Below are positions 33,879 to 41,669 of a DNA stretch of 54,862 bases, piece after piece; the stretch's first letter is position 1; each line of letters starts with the position of its first letter. A program made the translations under genes and the position numbers. The stretch lies in contig JAUXAN010000012.1 of assembly GCA_030619885.1 (NCBI GenBank), positions 1 through 54,862 of the forward strand, read 5' to 3'. Origin of the DNA: a bacterium. GTDB taxonomy: Bacteria > Hydrothermota > DG-26 > JAUXAN01. The notes beneath the pieces are model-generated. The model was not told the origin of the DNA and searched no databases. It saw nothing but the letters and a program-made list of their open reading frames with translations.

Positions 33879-35453
33879 CTATATCTTTCCTTTCTCTAAA
33901 ATTACAATTTCTTCAGGTAAGGGAATATTGTGACCGGTGCTTCTCCGCATCCTGAATAATTCCTTTCTGCAGTTATTATAGCCTATACTCTTAGCCATGT
34001 TTATGAGAATGTCTCCAACAGGAATCAGAACTCCCTTAACAGTTTGGTCACCGACTACAAGTAAGAAATGAGAACCATCTCTTAAAAGCGGATATATTTC
34101 TTTCAAGCATAAATACATATCACCAAAGTATTCTCTAACCATTCGTGGATAATCAAAGCCCCACTTTTTATCTTTAGTTTGTTGGTAAATCTTATTTGAT
34201 ATTTCAATGACATATTGAAAATTATGTATATATTGCTCTGAATTACTTTCTTTGAATATAAGTTTGGTGCTTCCTTTAGCCATCGTTCTTTTTATCTGTT
34301 GAATATCCTCCATGCTTCTCACAAAATCTAACAAGTACAATTCTAATCTTGTCTGCCTTGTATATTCCAGATCATTTGGATAGGGAGGAGAAGTAATAAT
34401 AAAATCTATAGAATCTTTATCAACATATTTCTGTGCGTTTAAGCAGGTATCGTTAATGATTTTTGATTTCCCAAAGTTATTATGTTCCTGTGAGAGTTTT
34501 AAATCATTATACATTTGAACAGTTTTTTTAGAAAATAAATCCCAAAATTCTTCTTTATCACGGAAGGGGTAGAAGGTAGTTCCAGGACATAATGAAACAT
34601 AAGAGGCATCAAAACAGGATTTTGACATAGCCACTAAAAGTAAATTTTTAATTTCTTCATTTTTAACTTGATTTATAATGTCTTTCAATAAGGAAACTTC
34701 TTTTTGTAGAACAGGGCTTAACCATTGGTTGATTTCTTTCTTGGGCATTACTGACATAAAATCGTTTTTGAATTTTATCTTATCTATATCTTTGACACGA
34801 TTCAAAAAAGTCTCGGCTACATTTATGATTGTTTTTTTTAATTTAAGCAAGTCTATATCCCAGGTTGTCTTTACTCTTGAAATAAACGCCATAAGAGGAT
34901 TGGTATCAAAACCAATCGCATCAAGATTAAACAGATTAGCCGAAACCAAGGTGGTTCCACTTCCACAAAAAGGGTCAACGACTAAAGCGTCTGAATTCAA
35001 TCTGTATTCGTTTATTTTTTTTTCAATTAAAGAATACGGGAATTCTTCAAGATAATTATACCACTTGTGTATTATCCCATATTGGTTCAGTTCACTAACA
35101 GTTTGTTTCTTAAAGAATAATGTTAACTGAGCCTTATTATTGTTAAAACTATCGAGAATCCATCTTGAGTAATGTTTATGTTTATAATCGTTTCTTTTTA
35201 TAACTTCCTTGAAAAACTCAATTCTTTCTTCTGGGACAGAGAAAATAAAAGAACCACCCGAAGAATTTGTAATGAATCCCTTTTTTAACAATGAATTTAT
35301 AGCATCTGATAATATTTTGCTCTGCACAGGATAATCGGTGAGCAAAGATAACTCTTCTAAAGTTGTCTGTTTTGCTCTGGCTATGTTTATATAAATCCTT
35401 TCCAGTATTTGAGCCTGTAAGAATGGCAGGTTATTAGGTTTATAAGTTTTCAC
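33879..35453 (-). CDS. DNA methyltransferase (N4-cytosine/N6-adenine) of a type II R-M system
   Basis: 524 residues. An N-terminal winged-helix-like segment (about 30-60, TTLEELSLLTDYPVQSKILS), SAM motif I DPFCGSGTT (160-168), and catalytic motif TSPPYPN (354-360), so motif I precedes IV with a long intervening region that may include target recognition. SPPY suggests N4-cytosine, but N6-adenine cannot be excluded. It lies immediately upstream of the NotI-like nuclease, which it should protect against. Confidence 0.88.
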   Translation of the reverse strand: MKTYKPNNLPFLQAQILERIYINIARAKQTTLEELSLLTDYPVQSKILSDAINSLLKKGFITNSSGGSFIFSVPEERIEFFKEVIKRNDYKHKHYSRWILDSFNNNKAQLTLFFKKQTVSELNQYGIIHKWYNYLEEFPYSLIEKKINEYRLNSDALVVDPFCGSGTTLVSANLFNLDAIGFDTNPLMAFISRVKTTWDIDLLKLKKTIINVAETFLNRVKDIDKIKFKNDFMSVMPKKEINQWLSPVLQKEVSLLKDIINQVKNEEIKNLLLVAMSKSCFDASYVSLCPGTTFYPFRDKEEFWDLFSKKTVQMYNDLKLSQEHNNFGKSKIINDTCLNAQKYVDKDSIDFIITSPPYPNDLEYTRQTRLELYLLDFVRSMEDIQQIKRTMAKGSTKLIFKESNSEQYIHNFQYVIEISNKIYQQTKDKKWGFDYPRMVREYFGDMYLCLKEIYPLLRDGSHFLLVVGDQTVKGVLIPVGDILINMAKSIGYNNCRKELFRMRRSTGHNIPLPEEIVILEKGKI

Positions 35454-35484
35454 GATTTCTTTCGTCCTCTGTTTGCTTTAAATT

Positions 35485-36015
35485 TCAAATTCTATCCCGC
35501 AGATAAGATTCTTCTTGATGTTTTCTAATATATTCTTTAATTTCTTTTGTTGAAAGCTCTCTGGTTACCTTCTGATTGCCAAAAGTTATTGTTGCCTTTA
35601 CTGGAGGTGCTTTTTCAATAAATTCACCAACGGAAAGCGATTGTGTGCCGATAGCATTTCCTGAATATGAAAATGCTGCCACCAAATGTATCTTATCTGT
35701 GGGAAGAATATCGAAAGTATCATTAAATACCATTTCGCCACCTTTTGTAGGATAGAGTGGTAAAGCATCCAGTTTTGAAAAACTAACGACACCTGCACAT
35801 CGCAGTGCTGGTCTCCTTCCTGTATTAACAACATCAACACTTATTGAAGAGACTTTGTGTTCCCACCGTTTAGGATCCCGAGTGTGACCTGTACCTGATA
35901 ATCCGACATGAATAGAAACAATTCGAATTCTTGGAACATCTCGCAATTGCAGATATAAAGCAAAGCTTCCTGCAACAAGTGCTATAAAGCTTACTATAAG
36001 CGAAATTATTAACAC
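35485..36015 (-). CDS. Membrane-anchored hypothetical protein
   Basis: 176 residues from GTG 36015. One N-terminal TM (about 3-23), then an extramembrane beta-sandwich-like domain: IRIVSIHVGLSG, ISVDVVNTGRRPALRCAGVV and LVAAFSYSGNAIG. Unrecognised. A TTGACT-16-CATAAT promoter (36070-36043) within the 150-bp repeat drives it and probably the R-M pair behind it. It may be an accessory membrane component of this defence cassette, but nothing in its sequence shows that. Confidence 0.55.
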   Translation of the reverse strand: MLIISLIVSFIALVAGSFALYLQLRDVPRIRIVSIHVGLSGTGHTRDPKRWEHKVSSISVDVVNTGRRPALRCAGVVSFSKLDALPLYPTKGGEMVFNDTFDILPTDKIHLVAAFSYSGNAIGTQSLSVGEFIEKAPPVKATITFGNQKVTRELSTKEIKEYIRKHQEESYLRDRI

Positions 36016-36040
36016 TTTTTAACTTCCACAATTATAGTTG

Positions 36041-36190
36041 AAATTATGTATACAATGAAACAAAAGTCAATAAAAAAAGCAAAAAAGCTTTCTTTCTCGC
36101 TTTCGCATGAAAGCGAGAAAATTATATTTCTGCTAATGTGGATTTGTGCTCTTTTGTAGTGCTCGATGGGACCTACATACTAAATTCCAG
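36041..36190 (-). repeat. 150-bp hairpin-terminator/promoter repeat, copy A
   Basis: Nearly the same 150 bp as 39198-39347. In the minus-strand (gene) direction: ctggaatttagtatgtaggt, a 12-bp perfect stem with a 4-nt loop (36093-36120, arm tttctcgctttc), a T-rich tract and the promoter TTGACT-16-CATAAT. It lies just downstream of the Pycsar pair and just upstream of the next cassette, so it can end one unit and start another. Confidence 0.8.
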
Positions 36191-36220
36191 CCCCACTCCT
36201 ATCTTGACGATTCAAAAATG

Positions 36221-36952
36221 TCAATCTACCTCCACATACCAATCTGTAGAATAAATAGTATAATAACTACCTGCAAATTTAAAATTATTTTCCTTCTCCC
36301 ACATGTCAACTTGTTCATTCTGCCCCCAAAGGTTCTGTTTGTTTCCATATTTAGCAAATTCTTCGAGATTATCATATACATCCTCCGATATCTTAATATG
36401 ATTTGGAGAAGAAGCAGAATCTCCTAATTTAACTGCAAAATTCACTGGCGTGCCAATCCATAGTAAATCATTATTATTAGGATCTCTTTTCAATCCACTC
36501 TTGACAACCAGAATTTCTCCCCAATCAATACCAATTCCAAAATCTATTTTGTCATATTTACGGAATCTTCCACCTAAGACGTTTGAGAGCATGTATTCCA
36601 TCTGCATAGCAGATATAACTGCCTGACTAACCTCGTTCTTATAATTTCCACCCCAGAAGGCCAATATACTGTCTCCACCAAAACTCCTTATATAACCGTC
36701 ATTTGTTACAGCTATTTTTGAAGCTGTATATAGAAATGACTTGTGGATTTTTGCAACTGTCTGTCTTCTATGAACGTCTAAAATTTCCGTTGACCTCCGA
36801 ATATCAATATACAAAACTGTAGCTTCAATCTTTAACCCTGTATTACCAAAAGTAACGTCCACAACTTCAGGGATATAATCTACCTCGTCAATATCATAAT
36901 CTCCCAATAAATATTCGTCGACCTGCTGTGTTATATCATCTTTTAATCCCAT
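36221..36952 (-). CDS. pycC: Pycsar-type class III nucleotidyl cyclase
   Basis: 243 residues. Class III cyclase core: metal-binding D50 in VLYIDIRRSTE and D94 in SFGGDSILAFW, then DFGIGIDWGEILV and IGTPVNFAVKLGDSA. No membrane, PAS or HAMP part. A cyclase of this type adjacent to the DUF5706-like TM protein is the layout of Pycsar, where PycC makes cCMP or cUMP on phage infection to trigger the effector. Whether this one makes a cyclic pyrimidine needs measurement. It begins 4 nt after the effector stop. Confidence 0.85.
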   Translation of the reverse strand: MGLKDDITQQVDEYLLGDYDIDEVDYIPEVVDVTFGNTGLKIEATVLYIDIRRSTEILDVHRRQTVAKIHKSFLYTASKIAVTNDGYIRSFGGDSILAFWGGNYKNEVSQAVISAMQMEYMLSNVLGGRFRKYDKIDFGIGIDWGEILVVKSGLKRDPNNNDLLWIGTPVNFAVKLGDSASSPNHIKISEDVYDNLEEFAKYGNKQNLWGQNEQVDMWEKENNFKFAGSYYTIYSTDWYVEVD

Positions 36953-36956
36953 AGAA

Positions 36957-37532
36957 TTAACTTCTTACATGAATTCCATCGTAAATAGCAATAATAATTA
37001 ATAGCAACAACCATAGTACTAAGCTACAAAAAAGCCATTTAATGCTTGTTTGGATTTCATCAAATTTTTTTCCTACAATAACTGCATTATTGTAGGTCTG
37101 GTCTGAAAGTTCTTCTATTATTTCTTCCTCAGAGATATTTTTTACCTTATTTTTAAACTCGTTGGGGTTCATTTTAGTGATGGTTTGGAAATAAAACAAA
37201 GATTTTTTACCGGTTTCTACTTTTCTTTTTGGAATAATAACCTTTATAAGATTTACAATGGATATAATCGCAAAGAAAATATAAAGCGCAAACACAATTA
37301 AAACTCCACCTCCACAAACTTTTAGGAATCCATTCCACTTCCAACACAAAGCGATTATTCTAAAAACAATTTTCGCCTGCGTCATCAAAAATCCTAAAAT
37401 TACTAACTCAATAGAGAGAATAAATTTTGCTTTATTATCCGCAACAGAAACAAATCCTATAACTCGTTCGAGATTCTTATAATTCGCCTCAATTTTATAT
37501 TTTAAAGATTTATTATTGTCTGAATTACTCAT
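36957..37532 (-). CDS. pycTM: Pycsar effector TM protein (DUF5706-like)
   Basis: 191 residues. The N-terminal helix carries ADNKAKFILSIELVILGF (about 32-49), a signature of Pycsar effectors of the TM class, then TM helices at about 72-98 and 165-185, with a cytoplasmic linker between. Pycsar TM effectors permeabilise the inner membrane when cCMP or cUMP binds, aborting infection. It is the first gene of a two-gene operon with the cyclase. A consensus promoter lies upstream at 37640-37612. Confidence 0.82.
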   Translation of the reverse strand: MSNSDNNKSLKYKIEANYKNLERVIGFVSVADNKAKFILSIELVILGFLMTQAKIVFRIIALCWKWNGFLKVCGGGVLIVFALYIFFAIISIVNLIKVIIPKRKVETGKKSLFYFQTITKMNPNEFKNKVKNISEEEIIEELSDQTYNNAVIVGKKFDEIQTSIKWLFCSLVLWLLLLIIIAIYDGIHVRS

Positions 37533-37611
37533 TTTACACTCATTCTTTCATCTTAATTTCATATAATGCTGCAGAAAAGAGAACCGTCCCCTTTTTACCT
37601 TGTTATGCTGG

Positions 37612-37640
37612 ATTATACCCCAAATTAGGCTAGATGTCAA
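37612..37640 (-). promoter_or_regulatory. Consensus sigma-70 promoter of the Pycsar operon
   Basis: Minus strand: TTGACA (37640-37635), 17-bp spacer, TATAAT (37617-37612), a perfect match. The leader is about 75 nt and contains 'ggggacggttctctttt', a phrase also in the leader region at 39398-39415. Confidence 0.85.
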
Positions 37641-37730
37641 TAAAAAAACGCTTCTCGCTTTCGTGCGAAAGAAGATTATATTTCTTCCAATACGGATTTG
37701 GGCTCTTTTTGTAGTAGTCGATGGTAGAAA
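37631..37730 (-). repeat. Hairpin/promoter repeat, diverged copy B
   Basis: Shares tgtcaataaaaaa, ttctcgctttcgtgcgaaag (shorter stem), atatttctt and ggctctttttgtagt with copies A and C but lacks the 3' tail ctacatactaaattccag. The rest of the 37533-37849 gap holds the Pycsar leader and no ORF of note. Confidence 0.65.
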
Positions 37731-37849
37731 TAAGTGAGGAGGGAAAAGTGGTAATGGAGTGTTTCTCTATTACTGGAGTCTTCTGGTAGAAGCATCGGCA
37801 AATTCTTTGATAATGGAAAGAACAAGGTTAAACATCTGGTTGGAATAAT

Positions 37850-38809
37850 TTAAGCGATTTTCTCTTTGGAAACAAACTTGTAATACCAGACCACTGGATA
37901 TCCTCGGTACGGCTTCTGGTATACAATGTCAGTTGCATGGAATTTTACACCCCACCGGCTTTGTGGAATTTCACATGCTCTATTCCATAATTCCAACAGG
38001 TAGCGAACATTTCCTCCTCTTGCCGCAAGCATTACACCTTTTGAGAATTTACGAACACTCTGGTTGAAAAAAGACATGTATTCGTCGATGGTCAATTTTC
38101 CTATGAATAGTATACACCATGTTCTATGGCATAACCCCTTTGTGTTTTCCATAAATAGGGACTTGAAGCGCTCCTTTTCAGCATGAGTGGCGTTCCTGCC
38201 TTTTAACTCTTCTGACCATTCGGTAACTATCGGTAATACTATTTCTTCTAATAAAGATTTAATTTCTGGAGGTGGATTTAACACAACTTTTTCACTATAC
38301 TTGGGATCCATTAACTTTGCGATACAATTTCGATTTGATGTTTTTTCAAAGTCCTTTCTCAGTAGGAATTTGACATCTTTATCTACCGATTTCGTTTCCG
38401 ACGCATACCTAAAGGCATAATACTTTGCCAAGTCTTCAATAAAATCTGCATCTAAAAGTTCAATATGGAAGAAGGTTCCTTTGATAGCTTCAAAAATAAG
38501 AAAAGCCCTTTGCTCGGTTGAATTCCTATTAAAAACAAGCAGTGTATCAAGAATTTTATGCCCTCGGATCCGAGATATAACTTTTTTAATAGCAGTTCGC
38601 AAGCGTGAGTAATTGTGACCACTATCTATAATCACATCAGTCTTAAAAGAAACTCCTATTTTTGAAATAGCTTCCGTTTTCCCTATGTCTTTTGCCGTGA
38701 GTTTGTAATATTTCTCTAATCGGCTATCTTCACTCCAAAAAAGAATGAAAAGAAAAGCCGATAGAACAAAGACGACGATAGCGATGAGACTTGCAATAAG
38801 AGCAATCAT
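37850..38809 (-). CDS. Membrane-anchored hypothetical protein of a two-gene unit
   Basis: 319 residues. One N-terminal TM (about 4-27), then a mixed domain: IIDSGHNYSRLRTAIKKVIS, LIFEAIKGTFFHIELLDADF, and a C-terminal helical/aromatic part ending KPYRGYPVVWYYKFVSK. Unrecognised. It starts 6 nt after the zinc-ribbon gene at 38816, so the two are cotranscribed. Their position between a Pycsar and a HEPN gene, each flanked by the same repeat, suggests defence, but no catalytic motif supports a specific role. Confidence 0.55.
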   Translation of the reverse strand: MIALIASLIAIVVFVLSAFLFILFWSEDSRLEKYYKLTAKDIGKTEAISKIGVSFKTDVIIDSGHNYSRLRTAIKKVISRIRGHKILDTLLVFNRNSTEQRAFLIFEAIKGTFFHIELLDADFIEDLAKYYAFRYASETKSVDKDVKFLLRKDFEKTSNRNCIAKLMDPKYSEKVVLNPPPEIKSLLEEIVLPIVTEWSEELKGRNATHAEKERFKSLFMENTKGLCHRTWCILFIGKLTIDEYMSFFNQSVRKFSKGVMLAARGGNVRYLLELWNRACEIPQSRWGVKFHATDIVYQKPYRGYPVVWYYKFVSKEKIA

Positions 38810-38815
38810 AGATAA

Positions 38816-39106
38816 CTACAAAGATATGATTAAGCTTGCGTTCACACAATCAGATTTTGAACAGATGAAGATGGTTTCTGATGGGGTACTTCTTACTGCA
38901 CCTAAATTCTCAAGGGTAACTGTTTCACCACAGACCGAGCACTTTGTGTTTTCATCTAATTTCAAACCGTTGGCCTCTAAAATCTTCTTTTTATCCTCTT
39001 CATCTACAAATCGTATAGGGAGAACTACTTTCTTCCTGCTTAGCTTATATCCGGCAGTAATTCCCGCTATCGCTACCAATGGAAAGATTGCAAATAAAAT
39101 CCACAT
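38816..39106 (-). CDS. Membrane-anchored zinc-ribbon protein
   Basis: 96 residues. An N-terminal TM (about 2-19), then basic residues and a small domain with CSVC (56-59) and a distal pair in FICSKSDC, a likely four-cysteine zinc site. AGGAGGT upstream of the ATG. First gene of a two-gene unit with the 319-residue protein; both put a domain on the cytoplasmic face of the membrane if the N-terminal helix is a simple anchor. Promoter TTGACT-16-CATAAT at 39227-39200 within repeat copy C. Confidence 0.55.
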   Translation of the reverse strand: MWILFAIFPLVAIAGITAGYKLSRKKVVLPIRFVDEEDKKKILEANGLKLDENTKCSVCGETVTLENLGAVRSTPSETIFICSKSDCVNASLIISL

Positions 39107-39197
39107 TTATAACCTCCTTTCTCTTTTAAAATAGCTAATTTATACGAAAAGTCAAGGACTTTGTTTACCTTTAAATCTTGTTTTCACCATTACACTA

Positions 39198-39347
39198 AAA
39201 TTATGTATAGAACGAAACAAAAGTCAATAAAAAAAGCGACAAACCCTCTTTCTCGCTTTCCTGCGAAAGCGAGAAATCCACATTTCTTCTGATGTGGACT
39301 TGGGCTATTTTTGTAGTGCTCAATGGGACCTACATACTAAATTCCAG
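39198..39347 (-). repeat. 150-bp hairpin-terminator/promoter repeat, copy C
   Basis: Closely matches 36041-36190 over its full length. The 12-bp stem (39249-39276) has the same arms and a different loop (ctgc versus gcat). A second small stem, tccacat...atgtgga (39277-39298), is better formed here. The promoter hexamers are identical to copy A. The remainder of the 39107-39425 gap carries 'gaaccgtccccattttact' but no gene. Confidence 0.8.
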
Positions 39348-39425
39348 ATTCCCCTACGGGTCTGCGATCAGTTCAATCCCATCTTAACCATGAGAAAGAG
39401 AACCGTCCCCATTTTACTTTCTATT

Positions 39426-40643
39426 CTATGAAATTTTCTTTCGCTTCCAAGTACCAAATTCTATATAATACCCATCATATCTTAGTATCTTCATGAAAGT
39501 CTCATCCGCTAACCTAATTAACTTTTGATACTCCTCCCAGAAATCTTTCAGCGATATATTCAGCAATCCTTCATGCACAACTACATTTCTGAGGTCAATA
39601 AAGTCAAGGTTATAATCCACGATGCCATATTCGTTAAACAATTTTTCTAACACGTGCCGGAAATCCATTCGTTTTGCAAGTCTTCGTATGTTCTTATAAT
39701 TGCTCTTTAGAGTCTCCATCATTATGGAGGCTAGAAGAAATTTGATTTCCTTGGCAGGATGCCTCTTTGACTCCAAGTAATAACTAATTGCAGTATCGAG
39801 TCCCATCCGCCTTTTCTCCACTTTAAGTTGATCATAACATTTCTCAACGAAATACTTCAAATCTTCTTTATAGCGTGCTCTTGTATCGATCATGCCGAAT
39901 CCCGATTGAAATTCCGTTGTGTAAGCTCTACGAGCGAAGATTTCTAAGAAATTGTTGTTAGAATCATAGGATGTACAATAAACCCAATTTATAATAGTTC
40001 CCTTTGCTAAAGATAACAGCAGACATAGATTCTCTAATATTGATTCTTGCACATTATAATCTATGTCAGTCCTTTCCTCAAATATCACTTCTGCAGTTAC
40101 ATCTACCCCTCCTCTATCTCTGAGGCGCTTCATCACTTCCTTATAGTTCTGAACTTGTGTAATCATAAGACCCCCATCACTCAACTTTGTAGGTATGTCG
40201 CTAAGGCGATACTCTTTCCCACGATATTCTCTAACTTGATAACCATTGTATTCTAGATTTACCAAAGAATAAACTACTTTTGATGTTTTAGATTTATCTT
40301 TTGAGGCAACACTAATCCTAAAGTTCTCAGGATAAATTTTGACTTCAGCTGGACCATCAAAATTTGCTTTTAATCCACCGCATGTGGCGTCATCGATTTC
40401 GAATAAATAACCTTCATCGGTATAACCCTTAACAGTACAGGAAAGTAATGTGGGACTCCCAAAAGAGTTCATAACTTTCTTAAAGATTTCACCAGTTTTT
40501 TGAATCCAACATGAGGCTTCGATGTCTCCTGTGCTATATTGGGTACACTGAAATGTACAATCCTCTTCAATACCTTCTGAGTTAATTTTTCCGCTTCCTC
40601 TGTAAGTATGTAAAATCAAGACAGATTCCGATAGATTTCCCAT
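39426..40643 (-). CDS. HEPN-motif protein, ApeA-like architecture
   Basis: 405 residues from ATG 40643, with GAGGAGG upstream; 40682 is an unsupported longer start. A beta-rich N-terminal half (about 1-195), then a helical C-terminal domain with LRNVVVHEGLL (R352-x4-H357), the HEPN RNase motif. A large N-terminal sensor domain with a C-terminal HEPN domain is the layout of ApeA-type single-gene abortive-infection proteins. The family match is by architecture and motif only. It is a stand-alone gene between copies of the cassette repeat. Confidence 0.65.
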   Translation of the reverse strand: MGNLSESVLILHTYRGSGKINSEGIEEDCTFQCTQYSTGDIEASCWIQKTGEIFKKVMNSFGSPTLLSCTVKGYTDEGYLFEIDDATCGGLKANFDGPAEVKIYPENFRISVASKDKSKTSKVVYSLVNLEYNGYQVREYRGKEYRLSDIPTKLSDGGLMITQVQNYKEVMKRLRDRGGVDVTAEVIFEERTDIDYNVQESILENLCLLLSLAKGTIINWVYCTSYDSNNNFLEIFARRAYTTEFQSGFGMIDTRARYKEDLKYFVEKCYDQLKVEKRRMGLDTAISYYLESKRHPAKEIKFLLASIMMETLKSNYKNIRRLAKRMDFRHVLEKLFNEYGIVDYNLDFIDLRNVVVHEGLLNISLKDFWEEYQKLIRLADETFMKILRYDGYYIEFGTWKRKKIS

Positions 40644-40810
40644 GTTTTCCTCCTCTTTCTTAAAGCAAGTTGCTCGAGTCAATATTTCTCAGCAATGAAG
40701 ATTATTGTTCTACCTTCTGTAATATTATTATCAAATATAGCCAATTGCCCACACTTATTACTTTTGGCTTGTTTTAAATTTCTCGTAATTTCTATTATAA
40801 CTCTTTTTGC

Positions 40811-40860
40811 TTAAATTCCAGATTCCCATACGAGTCGTATGACCAACACGACCCCAAAAT
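40811..40860 (-). repeat. Cassette-repeat tail ('taaattccagattcc')
   Basis: taaattccagattcc followed by a small palindrome, catacgagtcgtatg, and cacgacccc. The same tail is at 36182, 39338 and 41591, giving four copies at cassette boundaries. Confidence 0.6.
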
Positions 40861-40889
40861 CACCTATAATATTGACGATCTTATCTAAA

Positions 40890-41153
40890 TTATTCTAATG
40901 CTTGTATTTCTACAAGTGAAACATTCTTTATCGCATCGTGTGTAATTTTGGTAGCATATCCGTCTGTTAACCTTTTAATTTCCTTATCTTCCTCATCGTA
41001 GACTTCTACAATAACATTTGAAAGTTGTTCTATAGTAATAATCCCTGCATAGAAGCCTGTAACACGATAAGCATTGCTTTCTATATGGCTAATACTTGCA
41101 TTCTCAAGGATACATATTATCTTCTCATTTGCACCATATACTTTTGCCTTCAT
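40890..41153 (-). CDS. Small hypothetical protein
   Basis: 87 residues, unrecognised and strand-rich: MKAKVYGANEKIICIL, YRVTGFYAGIITIEQL, VIVEVYDEEDKEIK. No TM, signal peptide or cysteine motif. A weak Shine-Dalgarno (agggaga) lies upstream. It lies 43 nt downstream of the 125-residue gene in the same direction and probably forms a two-gene cassette with it. Confidence 0.5.
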   Translation of the reverse strand: MKAKVYGANEKIICILENASISHIESNAYRVTGFYAGIITIEQLSNVIVEVYDEEDKEIKRLTDGYATKITHDAIKNVSLVEIQALE

Positions 41154-41196
41154 AAAAATCTCCCTATAAAGATTTTTAAAGACTCATCTGCAAGGA

Positions 41197-41574
41197 TTAC
41201 AAGTTTTCTAACTTTCGTTTTGCCTCTTCTACAATCCTTTTTTCTTCTTCCATCTGTCTGGATTCTTCTGCTTTGGTTTTTGAAATGATTTTCTCATACA
41301 TCTGGTTAGTTTCTGTGACCGCTTTCTCCAATTCTTCTTTATGCTGACGCATATTATCTGAACTTGCAACAACCATCCGAATGTATTTTCCCTCACAGAA
41401 CGCTTTTCTTTTCATTGAATACAGGTGCTCCTTCCAGAATTGCTCAAAGCATTGAATCCATTGAGAATCAGGCTCTTCAGAAAGATCAAAGTAAATTGAA
41501 ACCGCCGATGGAAATGAATCATCCCTTTCTGTTTTTTCCTTATTTACTCCTACAATTTTTATTTCTTTAGCCAT
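41197..41574 (-). CDS. Small hypothetical protein with C-terminal coiled coil
   Basis: 125 residues, unrecognised. A beta-rich first half (VSIYFDLSEEPDSQWIQCFE) and a charged coiled-coil second half ending EKRIVEEAKRKLENL. GGAGGTCC precedes the ATG. Bounded upstream by the 'taaattccagattcc' repeat tail, so it opens a cassette with 40890-41153. Confidence 0.5.
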   Translation of the reverse strand: MAKEIKIVGVNKEKTERDDSFPSAVSIYFDLSEEPDSQWIQCFEQFWKEHLYSMKRKAFCEGKYIRMVVASSDNMRQHKEELEKAVTETNQMYEKIISKTKAEESRQMEEEKRIVEEAKRKLENL

Positions 41575-41590
41575 TTGGACCTCCTTCGCT

Positions 41591-41645
41591 TAAATTCCAG
41601 ATTCCAGCACGACCCCATCTTGACGACCCCATCTTGAGACCCCAG
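41591..41645 (-). repeat. Cassette-repeat tail with tandem 'gaccccatcttga'
   Basis: taaattccagattccagcac followed by two copies of gaccccatcttga. Related to the tails at 36182 (tcctatcttgacga), 39338 and 40811. Confidence 0.6.
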
Positions 41646-41669
41646 GATTTTCTGCCTACGATAACTTTA

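Noticed and set aside
36041-39347. Integron attC sites
   Set aside because: The stems lack the R-box/L-box consensus and unpaired extrahelical bases of attC, and no integrase is in the window.
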